A stretch of 64,000 nt of DNA from SAR202 cluster bacterium (GTDB taxonomy: Bacteria > Chloroflexota > Dehalococcoidia > Lucifugimonadales > UBA3495). Position 1 is the stretch's first letter, and every line of letters starts with the position of its first letter. Of this stretch, positions 25,980-34,187 are shown in pieces. A program made the position numbers and the translations under genes. The stretch spans positions 1-64,000 of the forward strand of contig JABMNL010000042.1 of NCBI GenBank assembly GCA_013204585.1. Reading direction: 5' to 3'. The notes beneath the pieces were generated by a model. It was not told the origin of the DNA. It did no database searches and saw nothing but the letters and a program-made list of their open reading frames with translations.

Positions 25980-27201
25980 ATATTGTTGGCGTCTCTCGGA
26001 TCCTCACGTAGTGCATGCAGCCGACCTGCTTAATTTTTCCCTTTAACTCTAACATCGTTAACGTACTGCTGACTGACGTGATATGTAAGCCGGAGTTTCG
26101 TTGAATATCATCAATATGTATCGGGGAGTCGGCTAACTGACTAAGCAGCGCCGCTTCCTCCGGTGCATCGTCATCAGCCGAAATGAACGGAAGTTGCTCT
26201 GGAACACTGGCCGGGGCCTTTGCCGGGGCCAGTGCCGGGGCCTTTGTTTGCAATTGCCGTGGTCTGCCGTCCAGTGCCTTTGTACTTTGGACAACCTCGG
26301 CGATATTCAACTCTTCTAATATATCGTTAATTCCAGTAACTAGTTTTGCGCCTTCTTGTATCATCCGGTTGGTAAAGCGGCTGGCTGGAGAGAAGATACT
26401 CCCCGGTACGCAGAACACTTCACGGTCTTGCTCCAGTGCATGGTAGACCGTCCAACGAGCCCCACTCCCCTCGGCTGCCTCAATGACCACCGAGCCCAGC
26501 GACATTCCGCTAATTAGGCGGTTGCGCCGTGGGAAGCTGCGGGATGTGGGCCTAACGCCCAAGGGTTGTTCACTAACGACAGCGCCTTGTTCCTGTATCT
26601 GCCTAAACAGACCGTTGTGTTCCTTAGGATAAACATTGTCCAAACCGCCCGCCAATATGGCGATGGTCCGACCTCCGTTCTCCAGAGCGGTCTTGTGGGC
26701 CACTCCGTCAATCCCCAAAGCCAGGCCGCTAACTACTGTCAGACCCGTCTCCGCCAACCCTCGGCTAAGCACCGCGGCGGCTTCCCGACCGTAAGTGGTG
26801 GGGCTTCTGGTGCCCACAATTGCCACCGAACGGTCATCGGACGGCAACAGCCTTCCTTTATAGTAGAGAACCGCTGGCGGATCGGCGATTTCTTTTAATC
26901 GAGACGGGTACTCGGATTGATTCCAGGTTACAGCCGTTACCTGTGCACGTTCAAGGGCAACCATCTCATCGTCGGGTGACGAGTTGTTCCTCGCGGCAAC
27001 GATTTCCTGGGCAGGCCGGTCTTCAATCCCAGCAGCCTTAAGTTCCTTAAAGCTGGCGCGCCAGACGTTTTCAAGCCTGCCAAAGTATGATTCCAGCCGT
27101 CTGAACCGCTTGGTTCCCAACAGAGGGATCCGACTCAAAGCAACCCAGAACTTGGTTTCTTCGAGCTTGGAATCCGTAGAAACTAACGCAATATTGTCCA
27201 T
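25969..27201 (-). CDS. dprA: DNA processing protein DprA
   Basis: Binds incoming single-stranded DNA and loads RecA in transformation; also found in bacteria without known competence. A SAM-like N-terminal region is followed by a Rossmann domain with VAIVGTRSPTTYGREAA, VVSGLALGIDGVAHKTAL, FPRRNRLISGMS and ALEQDREVFCVPGS. A C-terminal winged-helix domain follows an Ala/Pro linker coded by a 12-bp repeat. It is the first gene of the long operon through topA. A promoter ending 7 bases before the ATG suggests a leaderless mRNA. Confidence 0.95.
   Translation of the reverse strand: MDNIALVSTDSKLEETKFWVALSRIPLLGTKRFRRLESYFGRLENVWRASFKELKAAGIEDRPAQEIVAARNNSSPDDEMVALERAQVTAVTWNQSEYPSRLKEIADPPAVLYYKGRLLPSDDRSVAIVGTRSPTTYGREAAAVLSRGLAETGLTVVSGLALGIDGVAHKTALENGGRTIAILAGGLDNVYPKEHNGLFRQIQEQGAVVSEQPLGVRPTSRSFPRRNRLISGMSLGSVVIEAAEGSGARWTVYHALEQDREVFCVPGSIFSPASRFTNRMIQEGAKLVTGINDILEELNIAEVVQSTKALDGRPRQLQTKAPALAPAKAPASVPEQLPFISADDDAPEEAALLSQLADSPIHIDDIQRNSGLHITSVSSTLTMLELKGKIKQVGCMHYVRIRETPTIYDN
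26210..26245. repeat. 12-bp tandem repeat inside dprA
   Basis: Three head-to-tail units of GCCGGGGCCTTT, the middle one ending AGT instead of TTT. They code for repeated Lys/Leu-Ala-Pro-Ala in the linker between the Rossmann and winged-helix domains, and are in frame. Confidence 0.85.
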
Positions 27202-27208
27202 GTCCGGG

Positions 27209-27238
27209 ATTTTAGCACACGCTTATTTTCGTAAACAA
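27209..27238 (-). promoter_or_regulatory. Promoter for the dprA operon, likely leaderless
   Basis: Minus strand TTGTTT (27238-27233), 18-base spacer, TAAAAT (27214-27209) with a TG extension. The ATG of dprA follows 7 bases after the -10, so transcription would start at or next to the start codon. Confidence 0.6.
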
Positions 27239-27351
27239 CGGCGTATCGTCGCCATCAGCCGCTACAATGGGCTTTGGACACTGGGCTGCGGCTAGACGTT
27301 TCCCTCGTAAGCCAGGCACGAAAAACCGGCTTGAAATTACGGCCCATTTGA

Positions 27352-27381
27352 TTGACAATGGAAATAGACCGATGATATATT
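27352..27381 (+). promoter_or_regulatory. Promoter for the 2-oxoacid oxidoreductase operon
   Basis: TTGACA (perfect -35), 18-base spacer, TATATT. A start near 27388 leaves a leader of about 265 bases, in which I see no gene. Confidence 0.65.
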
Positions 27382-27392
27382 CGACTGGAATT

Positions 27393-27406
27393 TTTACGCG
27401 TGTAAA
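27393..27406. promoter_or_regulatory. Possible operator at the korAB start site
   Basis: Inverted repeat TTTAC-GCGT-GTAAA located 5-18 bases downstream of the predicted transcription start, a usual repressor position. No regulator gene is adjacent. Confidence 0.4.
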
Positions 27407-27654
27407 CACGACCAATTAGGTTGTCAAGATACCGGCGTTCACCGAGCCTTCATCTTGGTATCGAGAACGTCGGTCGTCCCAGAGGAAATACCCGACAATC
27501 GTCATGACATCCACCGCTAAATCGCCACGTCCGCGGTATCCCCAGTCCTCTAGTTTTCTTTTTATTTCCGACCCATCCCTATGGCATACTGTCATTTCCG
27601 CCCAACACAATAACTCGCAATCGCCAGAACTCGGCGCCATGAGGAATTCGTAAC

Positions 27655-29370
27655 ATGCAGATGCGCGACTTCGTAGTACGGTTCGCGGGCGAAGGCGGCC
27701 AAGGAGTCGTAACTTCGGCGGAGGGCCTAGCCCAATCGTCGACCCAGGTTGGCTACCACGCCTTGACCTTCGCTACCTTCCCTTCCCAGATTTTGGGCGG
27801 TCCCACCTGGACCCAAGCCCGAATTTCAGTAGACCCCGTTTTGGCCCCTGGCGACGACGTCGATGTCTTGGTTGTTTTCAATCAAGACGCCTACGACTCC
27901 CATCACCAAGATGTCCGTAAAGACGGAGTCATTATCTTTAACTCCTCTGAATTTGAGTTGAAGGGAGACGACCGGAGTTTCGGTCTTCCGATTGACGAGC
28001 TTGCCAAGTCAACGGGCAACAATCGCGCCGCTAACATGGTAATCATGGGTGCGCTGGCCCACTTGGTTAACATGCCCCAACAGTACCTGGTCAATTTCGT
28101 TGAAGAAAGGTTCAATCGCGGACGGGCTGAAGACGCCGAAGTTATCAAGTCCAACATTGAAGCCCTAACGCTGGGCCGCACCCACATAGCGGAAAGCGGC
28201 TTTGTTCTTGGCGAACTTGCTCCGGCAGAAAGACCGGCCTACAAGCAGTTGATGATTAAAGGCAATGAAGCCGTGTCCATCGGCGCGATGGCCGCTGGTC
28301 TCGACTTCTATGTCGGCTACCCCATCTCTCCCGCCACACCCATCTTGCTATATATGGAACGTAACTTGGTCGGCAAAGACCGTGTTGCCTACCAGGTCAG
28401 CTCTGAAATTGAATCTATCACCGCCATTTTGGGCGCTGGTTACGCTGGCAAACGGTCCATGACGGCAACCTCCGGCCCCGGAATGTCATTGATGAGCGAG
28501 GGCCTAGGCCTAGCTTGGATGGCCGAGATTCCCCTGGTCGTGGTGAACGTACAGCGCGGTGGACCAGCCACCGGACTGCCGACCAAGACCGAACAGTCCG
28601 ACCTTTTCGGCTGCATGTACCCGGCCCATGGCGACGTCAAACTTCCCATCATTGCCGCCGGTACCGTCGAAGAATGTTTCTATGGCGCGGCTAAAGCCAT
28701 CGAATGGGCGGAGAGGTACCAAGGCCCAGTCATCCTGATGACCGAGATGGCCCTGGCCGAGCGGGCCCAGAATATACCGATGCCAGACCTCTCCAAGATT
28801 AAGCAAGCAAAGCGCGAAATATATACCGGGTCTAACGGCTACCTGCGTTACGCTGGCCACGACCTAACGCCCATGCCCATACCTGGCTCGCCTGGCGCCT
28901 ACGTCGCCAACGGTAGTGAACACGATGAAATGGGCGACACCACCCACCTTGGCGAGCACCATGTAAATATGACCGAACGCCGGTTCGACAAGATTAAACT
29001 GCTGGAAGAAGACGACTACGAACACGAACAGCAGGAAAACTCAATTGCAGTAGTCCCGTGGGGTGGCAGCAAAGGCCCTGCCCGCGAAGCCTTTAACACC
29101 TTACAAAAGAATGGACTGCCAGTGAGTTGGTACTACACGATGTACCTGAACCCACTGCCGCCAAAGATGCTAGAAGAGCTGAAGAAGAAAGACCTGGTAA
29201 TCGTCCCAGAACTGAACTATCAGGGACAATTTTCCAGTATACTGCGCTCGTTGGGCGTGAAAGCGGAGTCCATCACCCAATACACTGGGTTACCGTTCAA
29301 GGCCCGAACCCTGGTAGAAAAAATTACAGAAATGACGAATGCTCGTCTTAAGGAGACGGTCAGGGTATGA
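27655..29370 (+). CDS. korA: 2-oxoacid:acceptor oxidoreductase, gamma-alpha fusion subunit
   Basis: Part of a ThDP enzyme that oxidatively decarboxylates a 2-oxoacid to acyl-CoA with ferredoxin as acceptor. Residues 1-190 form the gamma domain (FAGEGGQGVVTSAEGLAQ, FPSQILGGPTWTQARIS). About 200-570 form the alpha (pyrimidine-binding) domain with VGYPISPATPILLYME, MTATSGPGMSLMSEGLGLA and RGGPATGLPTKTEQSDL. This gamma-alpha plus beta two-subunit layout is typical of 2-oxoglutarate:ferredoxin oxidoreductases, so KorA is the likely identity, but pyruvate or broad-range activity cannot be excluded. It overlaps korB by 4 bases. Confidence 0.88.
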   Translation: MQMRDFVVRFAGEGGQGVVTSAEGLAQSSTQVGYHALTFATFPSQILGGPTWTQARISVDPVLAPGDDVDVLVVFNQDAYDSHHQDVRKDGVIIFNSSEFELKGDDRSFGLPIDELAKSTGNNRAANMVIMGALAHLVNMPQQYLVNFVEERFNRGRAEDAEVIKSNIEALTLGRTHIAESGFVLGELAPAERPAYKQLMIKGNEAVSIGAMAAGLDFYVGYPISPATPILLYMERNLVGKDRVAYQVSSEIESITAILGAGYAGKRSMTATSGPGMSLMSEGLGLAWMAEIPLVVVNVQRGGPATGLPTKTEQSDLFGCMYPAHGDVKLPIIAAGTVEECFYGAAKAIEWAERYQGPVILMTEMALAERAQNIPMPDLSKIKQAKREIYTGSNGYLRYAGHDLTPMPIPGSPGAYVANGSEHDEMGDTTHLGEHHVNMTERRFDKIKLLEEDDYEHEQQENSIAVVPWGGSKGPAREAFNTLQKNGLPVSWYYTMYLNPLPPKMLEELKKKDLVIVPELNYQGQFSSILRSLGVKAESITQYTGLPFKARTLVEKITEMTNARLKETVRV

Positions 29371-30233
29371 GCAAAAAGAACCCTGAATACGATTTCAAGT
29401 GGTGCCCAGGCTGCGGCGACTTTGGAGTGCGGCGGGCCATAGAATTGGCCATGATTAACCGCCTGGAAGAGACCGGCAAGCCAATGGAAAACAACGTTGT
29501 GGTGGCTGGCATTGGTTGCTCCGGTAACCTGGTTCACCTCTTAGAGGGGCCCCAACCCTACGGCATCCACGGCATTCACGGTCGCGCACTCCCCATCGCA
29601 TTGGGCGTAAAGATGGCCCAGCCTGGGCTGAATGTGCTGGTGGTGGCCGGTGACGGCGATTTCCTCAGCATCGGTGGCGAACATATCGCGCCCCAGGCAG
29701 CACGAAACCTGAACATCTGCGCCGTGGTTATGGACAACGGCGTTTACGGCCTGACCAAGGGGCAGAGTTCCCCGACGACCCTTCAAGGGACCGTCACCAG
29801 CAGCACTCCGTTCGGCAAGATTGAGACCAAGGCCAACCCCTTGGAACTTTACCTGACCTATGGAGTGTCATTTATTGCCTCCGGGTTCTCCGGTCAGCCA
29901 CGGCCTCTCTCCCTGCTCATCAAGCAGGGAATGGAGCACCCCGGTTTCTCGATTGTCCACGTCCAATCGCCGTGCACAACCTATAACGACACTTTCATAG
30001 AACTGAAAGGCGACCTTAAAAACGGTATCCAGCCCGCCCTTTGGGATGTTCCCGAGGACCATGACACTTCCGACCACCTCGCAGCCCGCGCCCTGCTCCA
30101 ACAAGGCGGGGTGCCAGTCGGCGTAATCTACAAAGACACCCACCGGCCTTCATTAGACCAAAGCGTGGAAGCTACGTGGGAAAAGGCCCAGCCCAAATCC
30201 GTTGAACAGTTGATGGAAGCCTTCGTTTTCTAA
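29367..30233 (+). CDS. korB: 2-oxoacid:ferredoxin oxidoreductase, beta subunit
   Basis: ThDP-binding catalytic subunit of the complex with the preceding gene. The iron-sulfur ligands are probably the two Cys in KWCPGCGDFGV, one in AGIGCSGN and one in QSPCTTYND. The ThDP/Mg motif is VAGDGDFLSIGGEH with the later VMDNGVYGLTKGQSS. Length 288. The ATG overlaps the alpha-subunit stop (ATGAGCA-type coupling). A strong terminator follows at 30267. No separate ferredoxin-like delta subunit is present, consistent with the Kor type. Confidence 0.9.
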   Translation: MSKKNPEYDFKWCPGCGDFGVRRAIELAMINRLEETGKPMENNVVVAGIGCSGNLVHLLEGPQPYGIHGIHGRALPIALGVKMAQPGLNVLVVAGDGDFLSIGGEHIAPQAARNLNICAVVMDNGVYGLTKGQSSPTTLQGTVTSSTPFGKIETKANPLELYLTYGVSFIASGFSGQPRPLSLLIKQGMEHPGFSIVHVQSPCTTYNDTFIELKGDLKNGIQPALWDVPEDHDTSDHLAARALLQQGGVPVGVIYKDTHRPSLDQSVEATWEKAQPKSVEQLMEAFVF

Positions 30234-30266
30234 GTCGGCACTCGGCTAATAATCAAGCAACTAGAA

Positions 30267-30294
30267 ACGCCCCGCTAATCAGCGGGGCGTTTTT
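30267..30294 (+). terminator. Rho-independent terminator after korB
   Basis: Perfect 10-bp GC-rich stem (ACGCCCCGCT/AGCGGGGCGT), 4-base loop, then a T-run of 5 including the last stem base. Confidence 0.92.
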
Positions 30295-30366
30295 GCATCC
30301 CTTTTCAGGGGATAGTGCATCTAACTTATGGACAACCAAATTTTGCAGCTATTCAGGCAGTAGGTG

Positions 30367-30396
30367 TTGCCCATCACCGGGGAGACACCTTAGAAT
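30367..30396 (+). promoter_or_regulatory. Promoter for the small zinc-finger gene
   Basis: TTGCCC, 18-base spacer, TAGAAT. The predicted start is about 12 bases before the GTG start codon at 30415. Confidence 0.45.
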
Positions 30397-30414
30397 GATT
30401 CGAGAGCCAACATT

Positions 30415-30678
30415 GTGATTAAAACAATAAAAAGATTTTTCAGGAAGGGCGAACTGGACTGCCAAGACGTAGCAGATTTGTCTTCCGCCTACATCGAAAA
30501 TGACCTGAAGGACAGCAAGCGGTCCGCGATTCAGAACCATCTAAGCAAATGCGGCCCCTGTCAGGCGTTCGTGGACACCTTGTCTTCTACCATCGGGTTG
30601 CTGTCGCGGCTGCCCGGCATCAACCCTCCATCCGCCCTAAAACAATCGCTCCGAGACCGGATGCGCCGGGGCAATTAG
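30415..30678 (+). CDS. Small zinc-finger protein, anti-sigma-factor-like (zf-HC2)
   Basis: Protein of 87 residues with the pattern Cys16...His42...Cys46-x-x-Cys49 (HLSKCGPCQ), the putative zinc-finger of anti-sigma factors of the ZAS type. It has no membrane segment and no adjacent sigma factor gene, so its partner is unknown. The first residues are basic (KTIKRFFRKGE). The start is GTG. It is bounded by its own promoter and a bidirectional terminator, so it appears to be a single-gene unit between korB and ccmE. Confidence 0.75.
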   Translation: MIKTIKRFFRKGELDCQDVADLSSAYIENDLKDSKRSAIQNHLSKCGPCQAFVDTLSSTIGLLSRLPGINPPSALKQSLRDRMRRGN

Positions 30679-30709
30679 CCAAGCAACGCTCTCCAATTAA
30701 GCCCAAATC

Positions 30710-30739
30710 AAAATCCCCTGGACATGTCCAGGGGATTTT
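30710..30739. terminator. Bidirectional terminator between the zinc-finger gene and ccmE
   Basis: A perfect 30-bp palindrome, GC-rich in the stem and flanked by AAAA and TTTT, placed between convergent genes. It can terminate both the plus-strand zinc-finger gene and minus-strand ccmE. Confidence 0.9.
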
Positions 30740-30768
30740 CTCTTCACCAGAGCATCCGCGATATCCAA

Positions 30769-31254
30769 TCAACTATTGGCGGTCGGGACTTCGTCTTCTA
30801 AATCGCGGTACTTCGACGGGCATTTCACCAAAATGTTGTCTGCATGGAATACTTGGTTGGCACCGAAGCTACCTTCCAAAATCAGCTCGGAATAGGGATT
30901 GAAGAACAGGTCAGGAAGGACACCGGTATAACTGGCCTGTAACGTAATATCGGAAGAACCGCCTTCTTTGTCTGTAATCTGGAACTGGGAGTCAATGGAC
31001 TTGCCCTCACGGCCAAACGTTCCCTCCACCAATACGCCAGACACCCTCAGCAAACGACCGTCGTGAACTTCGGTTTTGCTGTTGAACTCGGTAACAGTTA
31101 GGAAATAGAGGGCGTTTCCGGGGAAAGCCGCGTATATCATGTAGCCCAGTGCAAGAACTACGACAGTGCTGAGGAGTAAAAACCTGGTCCGGTTGGAACG
31201 GGCCGGGGAGTCGTCATCTAGTGGATTCAAGGGCTCCATTCCTCTGTCGATCAA
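30769..31254 (-). CDS. ccmE: Cytochrome c maturation protein CcmE, CXXXY type
   Basis: Membrane-anchored periplasmic heme chaperone of the system I cytochrome c maturation pathway. One membrane segment (about residues 25-43) is followed by an OB-fold domain (RVSGVLVEGTFGREG, YTGVLPDLFFNPYSELILEG). The heme-binding residue is Cys145 in KCPSKY, giving the CXXXY variant known from archaea and some anaerobes rather than the HXXXY of proteobacteria. The start is TTG, with an alternative ATG five codons later. It is divergent from ccmABCD with a 321-base spacer. Confidence 0.9.
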   Translation of the reverse strand: MIDRGMEPLNPLDDDSPARSNRTRFLLLSTVVVLALGYMIYAAFPGNALYFLTVTEFNSKTEVHDGRLLRVSGVLVEGTFGREGKSIDSQFQITDKEGGSSDITLQASYTGVLPDLFFNPYSELILEGSFGANQVFHADNILVKCPSKYRDLEDEVPTANS

Positions 31255-31404
31255 GACAGGATTTCCTTTCCCCCAATCACGGCTGTTAGAGGTTAAGACT
31301 GCCGGACGCCGCCACCTGCAATCATGCCCATCATATCATGCGTCCAGGCTCGCTGCCACAGGTGATTACCCCCAATAACCAGTCCTCGGCACAACCCGCC
31401 CACC

Positions 31405-31433
31405 TTGCTATTCAAAAGCCTGTTCAGTAGAAT
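31405..31433 (+). promoter_or_regulatory. Promoter for ccmABCD
   Basis: TTGCTA, 17-base spacer, TAGAAT. The start would be near 31440, leaving a leader of about 135 bases that contains the palindrome at 31513. Confidence 0.5.
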
Positions 31434-31512
31434 CGCCGTAGCTTGAAACTCCCCCCAAACAGCCCCGCCAATACCCTTCCAATACTGACTTGAATCCAAT
31501 TACCTTCCCCAA

Positions 31513-31528
31513 TCGAATACTTATTCGA
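31513..31528. promoter_or_regulatory. Perfect 16-bp palindrome in the ccmA leader
   Basis: TCGAATACTTATTCGA has 7-bp arms with a 2-base centre, 47 bases before the ccmA start. It is a candidate operator; no T-run follows, so it is not a terminator. Confidence 0.45.
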
Positions 31529-31575
31529 CACTGTTTAACCGGCAGGCTATCCCCAGCCGTTACCGTGGCTGGATT

Positions 31576-32310
31576 ATGAGCACACGTTCAGTAGAAGCTA
31601 TCGAAGCGCGTTCCCTAGAAAAGAGCTTTGGCGAGTGGCCAGTATTATGGGACTTGGATCTGTCTGTTCCTTGGGGGCAGACTTTAGTGCTGTTCGGCGC
31701 CAACGGCGCCGGAAAGACCACCCTGCTACGCATTTTGGCCACCCACGTCCGTGCCGACCAGGGCTCCGTGGCTGTTGCCGGGTATAACCTGCGCAGCCGC
31801 CCAGAAGAAGTCCGGCGTCGCATCGGTGTCGTGGGTCACCGCAGCCTGCTCTACGAAGACATGACTTGCCGGGAAAATCTGGTCTACTACAGCCGCTTAT
31901 TCGGTCTAAAAAACCACAATTCCAGGGTTGACGAGGTCTTGGAGAAGGTTCGACTAGGCGACCGCGCCGACCACCGCGTTCGTACTCTGTCCAACGGAAT
32001 GCAGAAACGGGCCGCCATCGCCAGGGCTATCTTGCACCAACCGGACGTGCTGCTCCTAGATGAACCGGAGGCTGGCTTGGATTGCGATTCAGTATCCATC
32101 TTAGGCACCTTGCTGGCTGAATGGACGGAATCGGGACGCTCAGTGGTTATGACAACCCACGACCTGGACCTGGGACTGTCTTGGGGGCACCGGGCTGGCG
32201 TCCTGCGCGGCGGCAAACTCAACTTCCCCGGTGATGCCGGTGAACTTGGAAGCGTGGTTAACGCCAATATTCGGCAGGCCGTGGCCGATGCTCTCGGGGC
32301 CGGGCAATGA
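31576..32310 (+). CDS. ccmA: Heme exporter ATP-binding protein CcmA
   Basis: ATPase of the CcmABCD complex, which releases heme-loaded CcmE. Walker A is GANGAGKTTLLRIL, the ABC signature is LSNGMQKRAAIARA, and Walker B is VLLLDEPEAGLD with a following His in MTTHD. Length is 244. It starts a tight operon and overlaps ccmB by 4 bases. Identity as CcmA rather than another ABC ATPase rests on the neighbours ccmB, ccmC and ccmD. Confidence 0.9.
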   Translation: MSTRSVEAIEARSLEKSFGEWPVLWDLDLSVPWGQTLVLFGANGAGKTTLLRILATHVRADQGSVAVAGYNLRSRPEEVRRRIGVVGHRSLLYEDMTCRENLVYYSRLFGLKNHNSRVDEVLEKVRLGDRADHRVRTLSNGMQKRAAIARAILHQPDVLLLDEPEAGLDCDSVSILGTLLAEWTESGRSVVMTTHDLDLGLSWGHRAGVLRGGKLNFPGDAGELGSVVNANIRQAVADALGAGQ

Positions 32311-32981
32311 ACGGTCTGCTAGGGCCAATCCTGGTTATCGTCTGGAAAGACATCTTGCTCGAACTGCGTTCCAGAGACTTGGTGGTTTCAATCTTGGTAT
32401 TTGGCCTTTTGGTGGTGGTGGTATTCAACTTTGCGTTGAACAACGCCCCCGGAAGGGCCGCCGAGCTTGCCCCTGGCATCCTTTGGGTCGCCTTCGCCTT
32501 TTCCGCCGTCTTGGCAATGAACCGGGCCTTCGTGCGGGAGCAAGAGCAAGGAGGGCTGGAAGGACTGCTAATATCGCCGGTTAGCCGCGACGCCATTTTC
32601 CTCGGGAAGGTGCTGACAAGTCTGATATTCATGCTGTTAATCGAAGCAGCCCTGCTTCCGGTCTATGCGGTAATGCTGGATTTCTCGGCCCTGTCGTTAA
32701 CTCTGGTACTGACCATCTTCCTAGGCACGTTGGGATTCGCGGTGGTGGGCACCCTGTTCTCGGCAATGGCAGTGCAAACCCGGTCTCGGGAGATTATGCT
32801 GCCGGTGTTATTCTTCCCGGTGGTCTTGCCCATCATAATTGCTGCAGTGGAAGCTTCCACCAGGGCGGTAGGCGGCGAGACCTTCGTTGGCCTGGGCCGG
32901 TGGCTACCCTTAATTGGAATTTTCGACGCCCTCTTTCTGGTAATATGCCCTTGGATATTCGCGTTCGTGGTTGAGGAGTAA
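32307..32981 (+). CDS. ccmB: Heme exporter membrane protein CcmB
   Basis: Integral membrane partner of CcmA with six predicted hydrophobic segments. The family-like N-terminal stretch is IVWKDILLELRSRD, followed by RAFVREQEQGGLEGLLISPVSR and LFFPVVLPIIIAAVEA. Length 224 is normal. The ATG overlaps the ccmA stop and ccmC follows after 6 bases, showing coupled translation of a Ccm subcomplex. Confidence 0.92.
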   Translation: MNGLLGPILVIVWKDILLELRSRDLVVSILVFGLLVVVVFNFALNNAPGRAAELAPGILWVAFAFSAVLAMNRAFVREQEQGGLEGLLISPVSRDAIFLGKVLTSLIFMLLIEAALLPVYAVMLDFSALSLTLVLTIFLGTLGFAVVGTLFSAMAVQTRSREIMLPVLFFPVVLPIIIAAVEASTRAVGGETFVGLGRWLPLIGIFDALFLVICPWIFAFVVEE

Positions 32982-32987
32982 TTTAGC

Positions 32988-33719
32988 TTGGCAGCAACCC
33001 AAGGAATCAAGAGCTCCGGTGGTCTAGGCATACCCAGCCTGAAGACTGGAATGGCGGCAATCGCCGGCGTCATGATGCTGGTCGACCTTTATTTCATTTT
33101 CATGGTCGCCCCGACCGACGCAGTATTGGGACACGTACAGCGGGTCTTCTACTTCCACGTACCCATCGCAATCATGTCGTTCTTGGCGTTCTTCGTGGTG
33201 TTCCTCGGCAGCTTGATGTACCTGATTAAGCGAACACCCAAGTGGGACGCCATCGCCCATGCCTCGGCTGAAGTCGGGGTGGTGTTCGTCACTCTGGCGC
33301 TTCTAACAGGCATTATCTGGGCCAGACCGGTCTGGAACACCTGGTGGACCTGGGAACCCCGACTGACCACCACACTGATTCTGTGGTTAATCTACGTGGC
33401 CTATCTGATGGTCAGGTCGTACGCCCCCACCGAGTCGAAAGCCGCCATCTACGCCGCAGTGATGGGCATCATTGGGTTCGTCGACGTACCAATCGTCTAT
33501 TACTCGGTGGTCTGGTGGCGGTCCATCCACCCATCGCCGGTGGTAGGGCCGTTCGCAGAGTCCGATGCGTTAACCGGCACCATGTCGCTCATATTGTTAT
33601 ATTCGCTCATCACTTTCGTGTTCCTCTTCATCTACATGGTGATGGAGCGGATGTCGCTTCGGAAAATGGAAGAAGAACTGGGAAAGATACGATTTAGTTT
33701 GCGGCGTCGCCGACGCTAG
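32988..33719 (+). CDS. ccmC: Heme exporter protein CcmC (heme-handling, HHP family)
   Basis: Membrane protein that loads heme on to CcmE. Six hydrophobic segments are seen. The periplasmic tryptophan-rich signature reads VWNTWWTWEPRLTT, with Glu where many homologues have Asp. Heme-ligand candidates are His in VFYFHVPIA and SIHPSP. The start is TTG, immediately after ccmB. The C-terminus is basic (LRRRRR). ccmF, ccmG and ccmH are not in the window. Confidence 0.92.
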   Translation: MAATQGIKSSGGLGIPSLKTGMAAIAGVMMLVDLYFIFMVAPTDAVLGHVQRVFYFHVPIAIMSFLAFFVVFLGSLMYLIKRTPKWDAIAHASAEVGVVFVTLALLTGIIWARPVWNTWWTWEPRLTTTLILWLIYVAYLMVRSYAPTESKAAIYAAVMGIIGFVDVPIVYYSVVWWRSIHPSPVVGPFAESDALTGTMSLILLYSLITFVFLFIYMVMERMSLRKMEEELGKIRFSLRRRRR

Positions 33720-33739
33720 GCATTATTTAAGGAGCTGGC

Positions 33740-33928
33740 TTGTTAGAGTTGATACTGCTGGATACCCACCTGCCCTCAGCTAATCTACCCTATCTCTTCG
33801 CGGCATTTGCCATCAGTTGGGTGGTGCTATTCGGCTACCTATTCTACGTAAACCGCCGCCAGCACGAAATGCGCAAAGAGATTACCAGACTGCAGCATGT
33901 CCTGGAACAAAGCCCAGAAAACGAGTAG
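33740..33928 (+). CDS. ccmD: CcmD-like small membrane protein
   Basis: Protein of 62 residues with one membrane segment (about residues 17-37) followed by a basic helical tail (NRRQHEMRKEITRLQ), the usual form of CcmD, which stabilises CcmABC with CcmE. The start is TTG with GGAG 7 bases upstream, 20 bases after ccmC. Sequence conservation in this family is weak, so identity rests on size, topology and position. Confidence 0.78.
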   Translation: MLELILLDTHLPSANLPYLFAAFAISWVVLFGYLFYVNRRQHEMRKEITRLQHVLEQSPENE

Positions 33929-34003
33929 GGATTCCAGATTGCCTAAGGCAATCCGATAAGAATATTTCCCATCCCATGTTCGAAACCGTCTACCACCGTA
34001 GGG

Positions 34004-34020
34004 GCGGGTTTCCAACCCGC
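34004..34020. repeat. GC-rich hairpin repeat, copy 2
   Basis: A perfect 7-bp stem (GCGGGTT/AACCCGC) with a 3-base loop, preceded by GTAGGG. The relatives are at 8671-8693 and 34112-34132. Confidence 0.6.
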
Positions 34021-34111
34021 TCTGACACTCGTAAGCCACGTTTATTCCAACAAAGACGTAGCCTCGCACGAGCGACCTCTTCGTTTCGACAGGCACTGTG
34101 GCGGAACAATA

Positions 34112-34132
34112 GGGCAGGTTAGAAACCTGCCC
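34112..34132. repeat. GC-rich hairpin repeat, copy 3
   Basis: A perfect 9-bp stem (GGGCAGGTT/AACCTGCCC) with loop AGA, followed by CTAC. It lies in inverted relation to copy 2, about 100 bases apart, between ccmD and the acyl-CoA ligase gene. Confidence 0.6.
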
Positions 34133-34187
34133 CTACACCTTACCGGCGTTCAGATTGAGCACAAATTAAGTGACCACCGCTCGGCAC

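Noticed and set aside
27416-27640. Minus-strand frame of 74 residues in the dprA-korA spacer
   Set aside because: It lies antisense to the korAB leader, has no good ribosome site, and its composition is not convincing. It also starts within 20 bases of korA.
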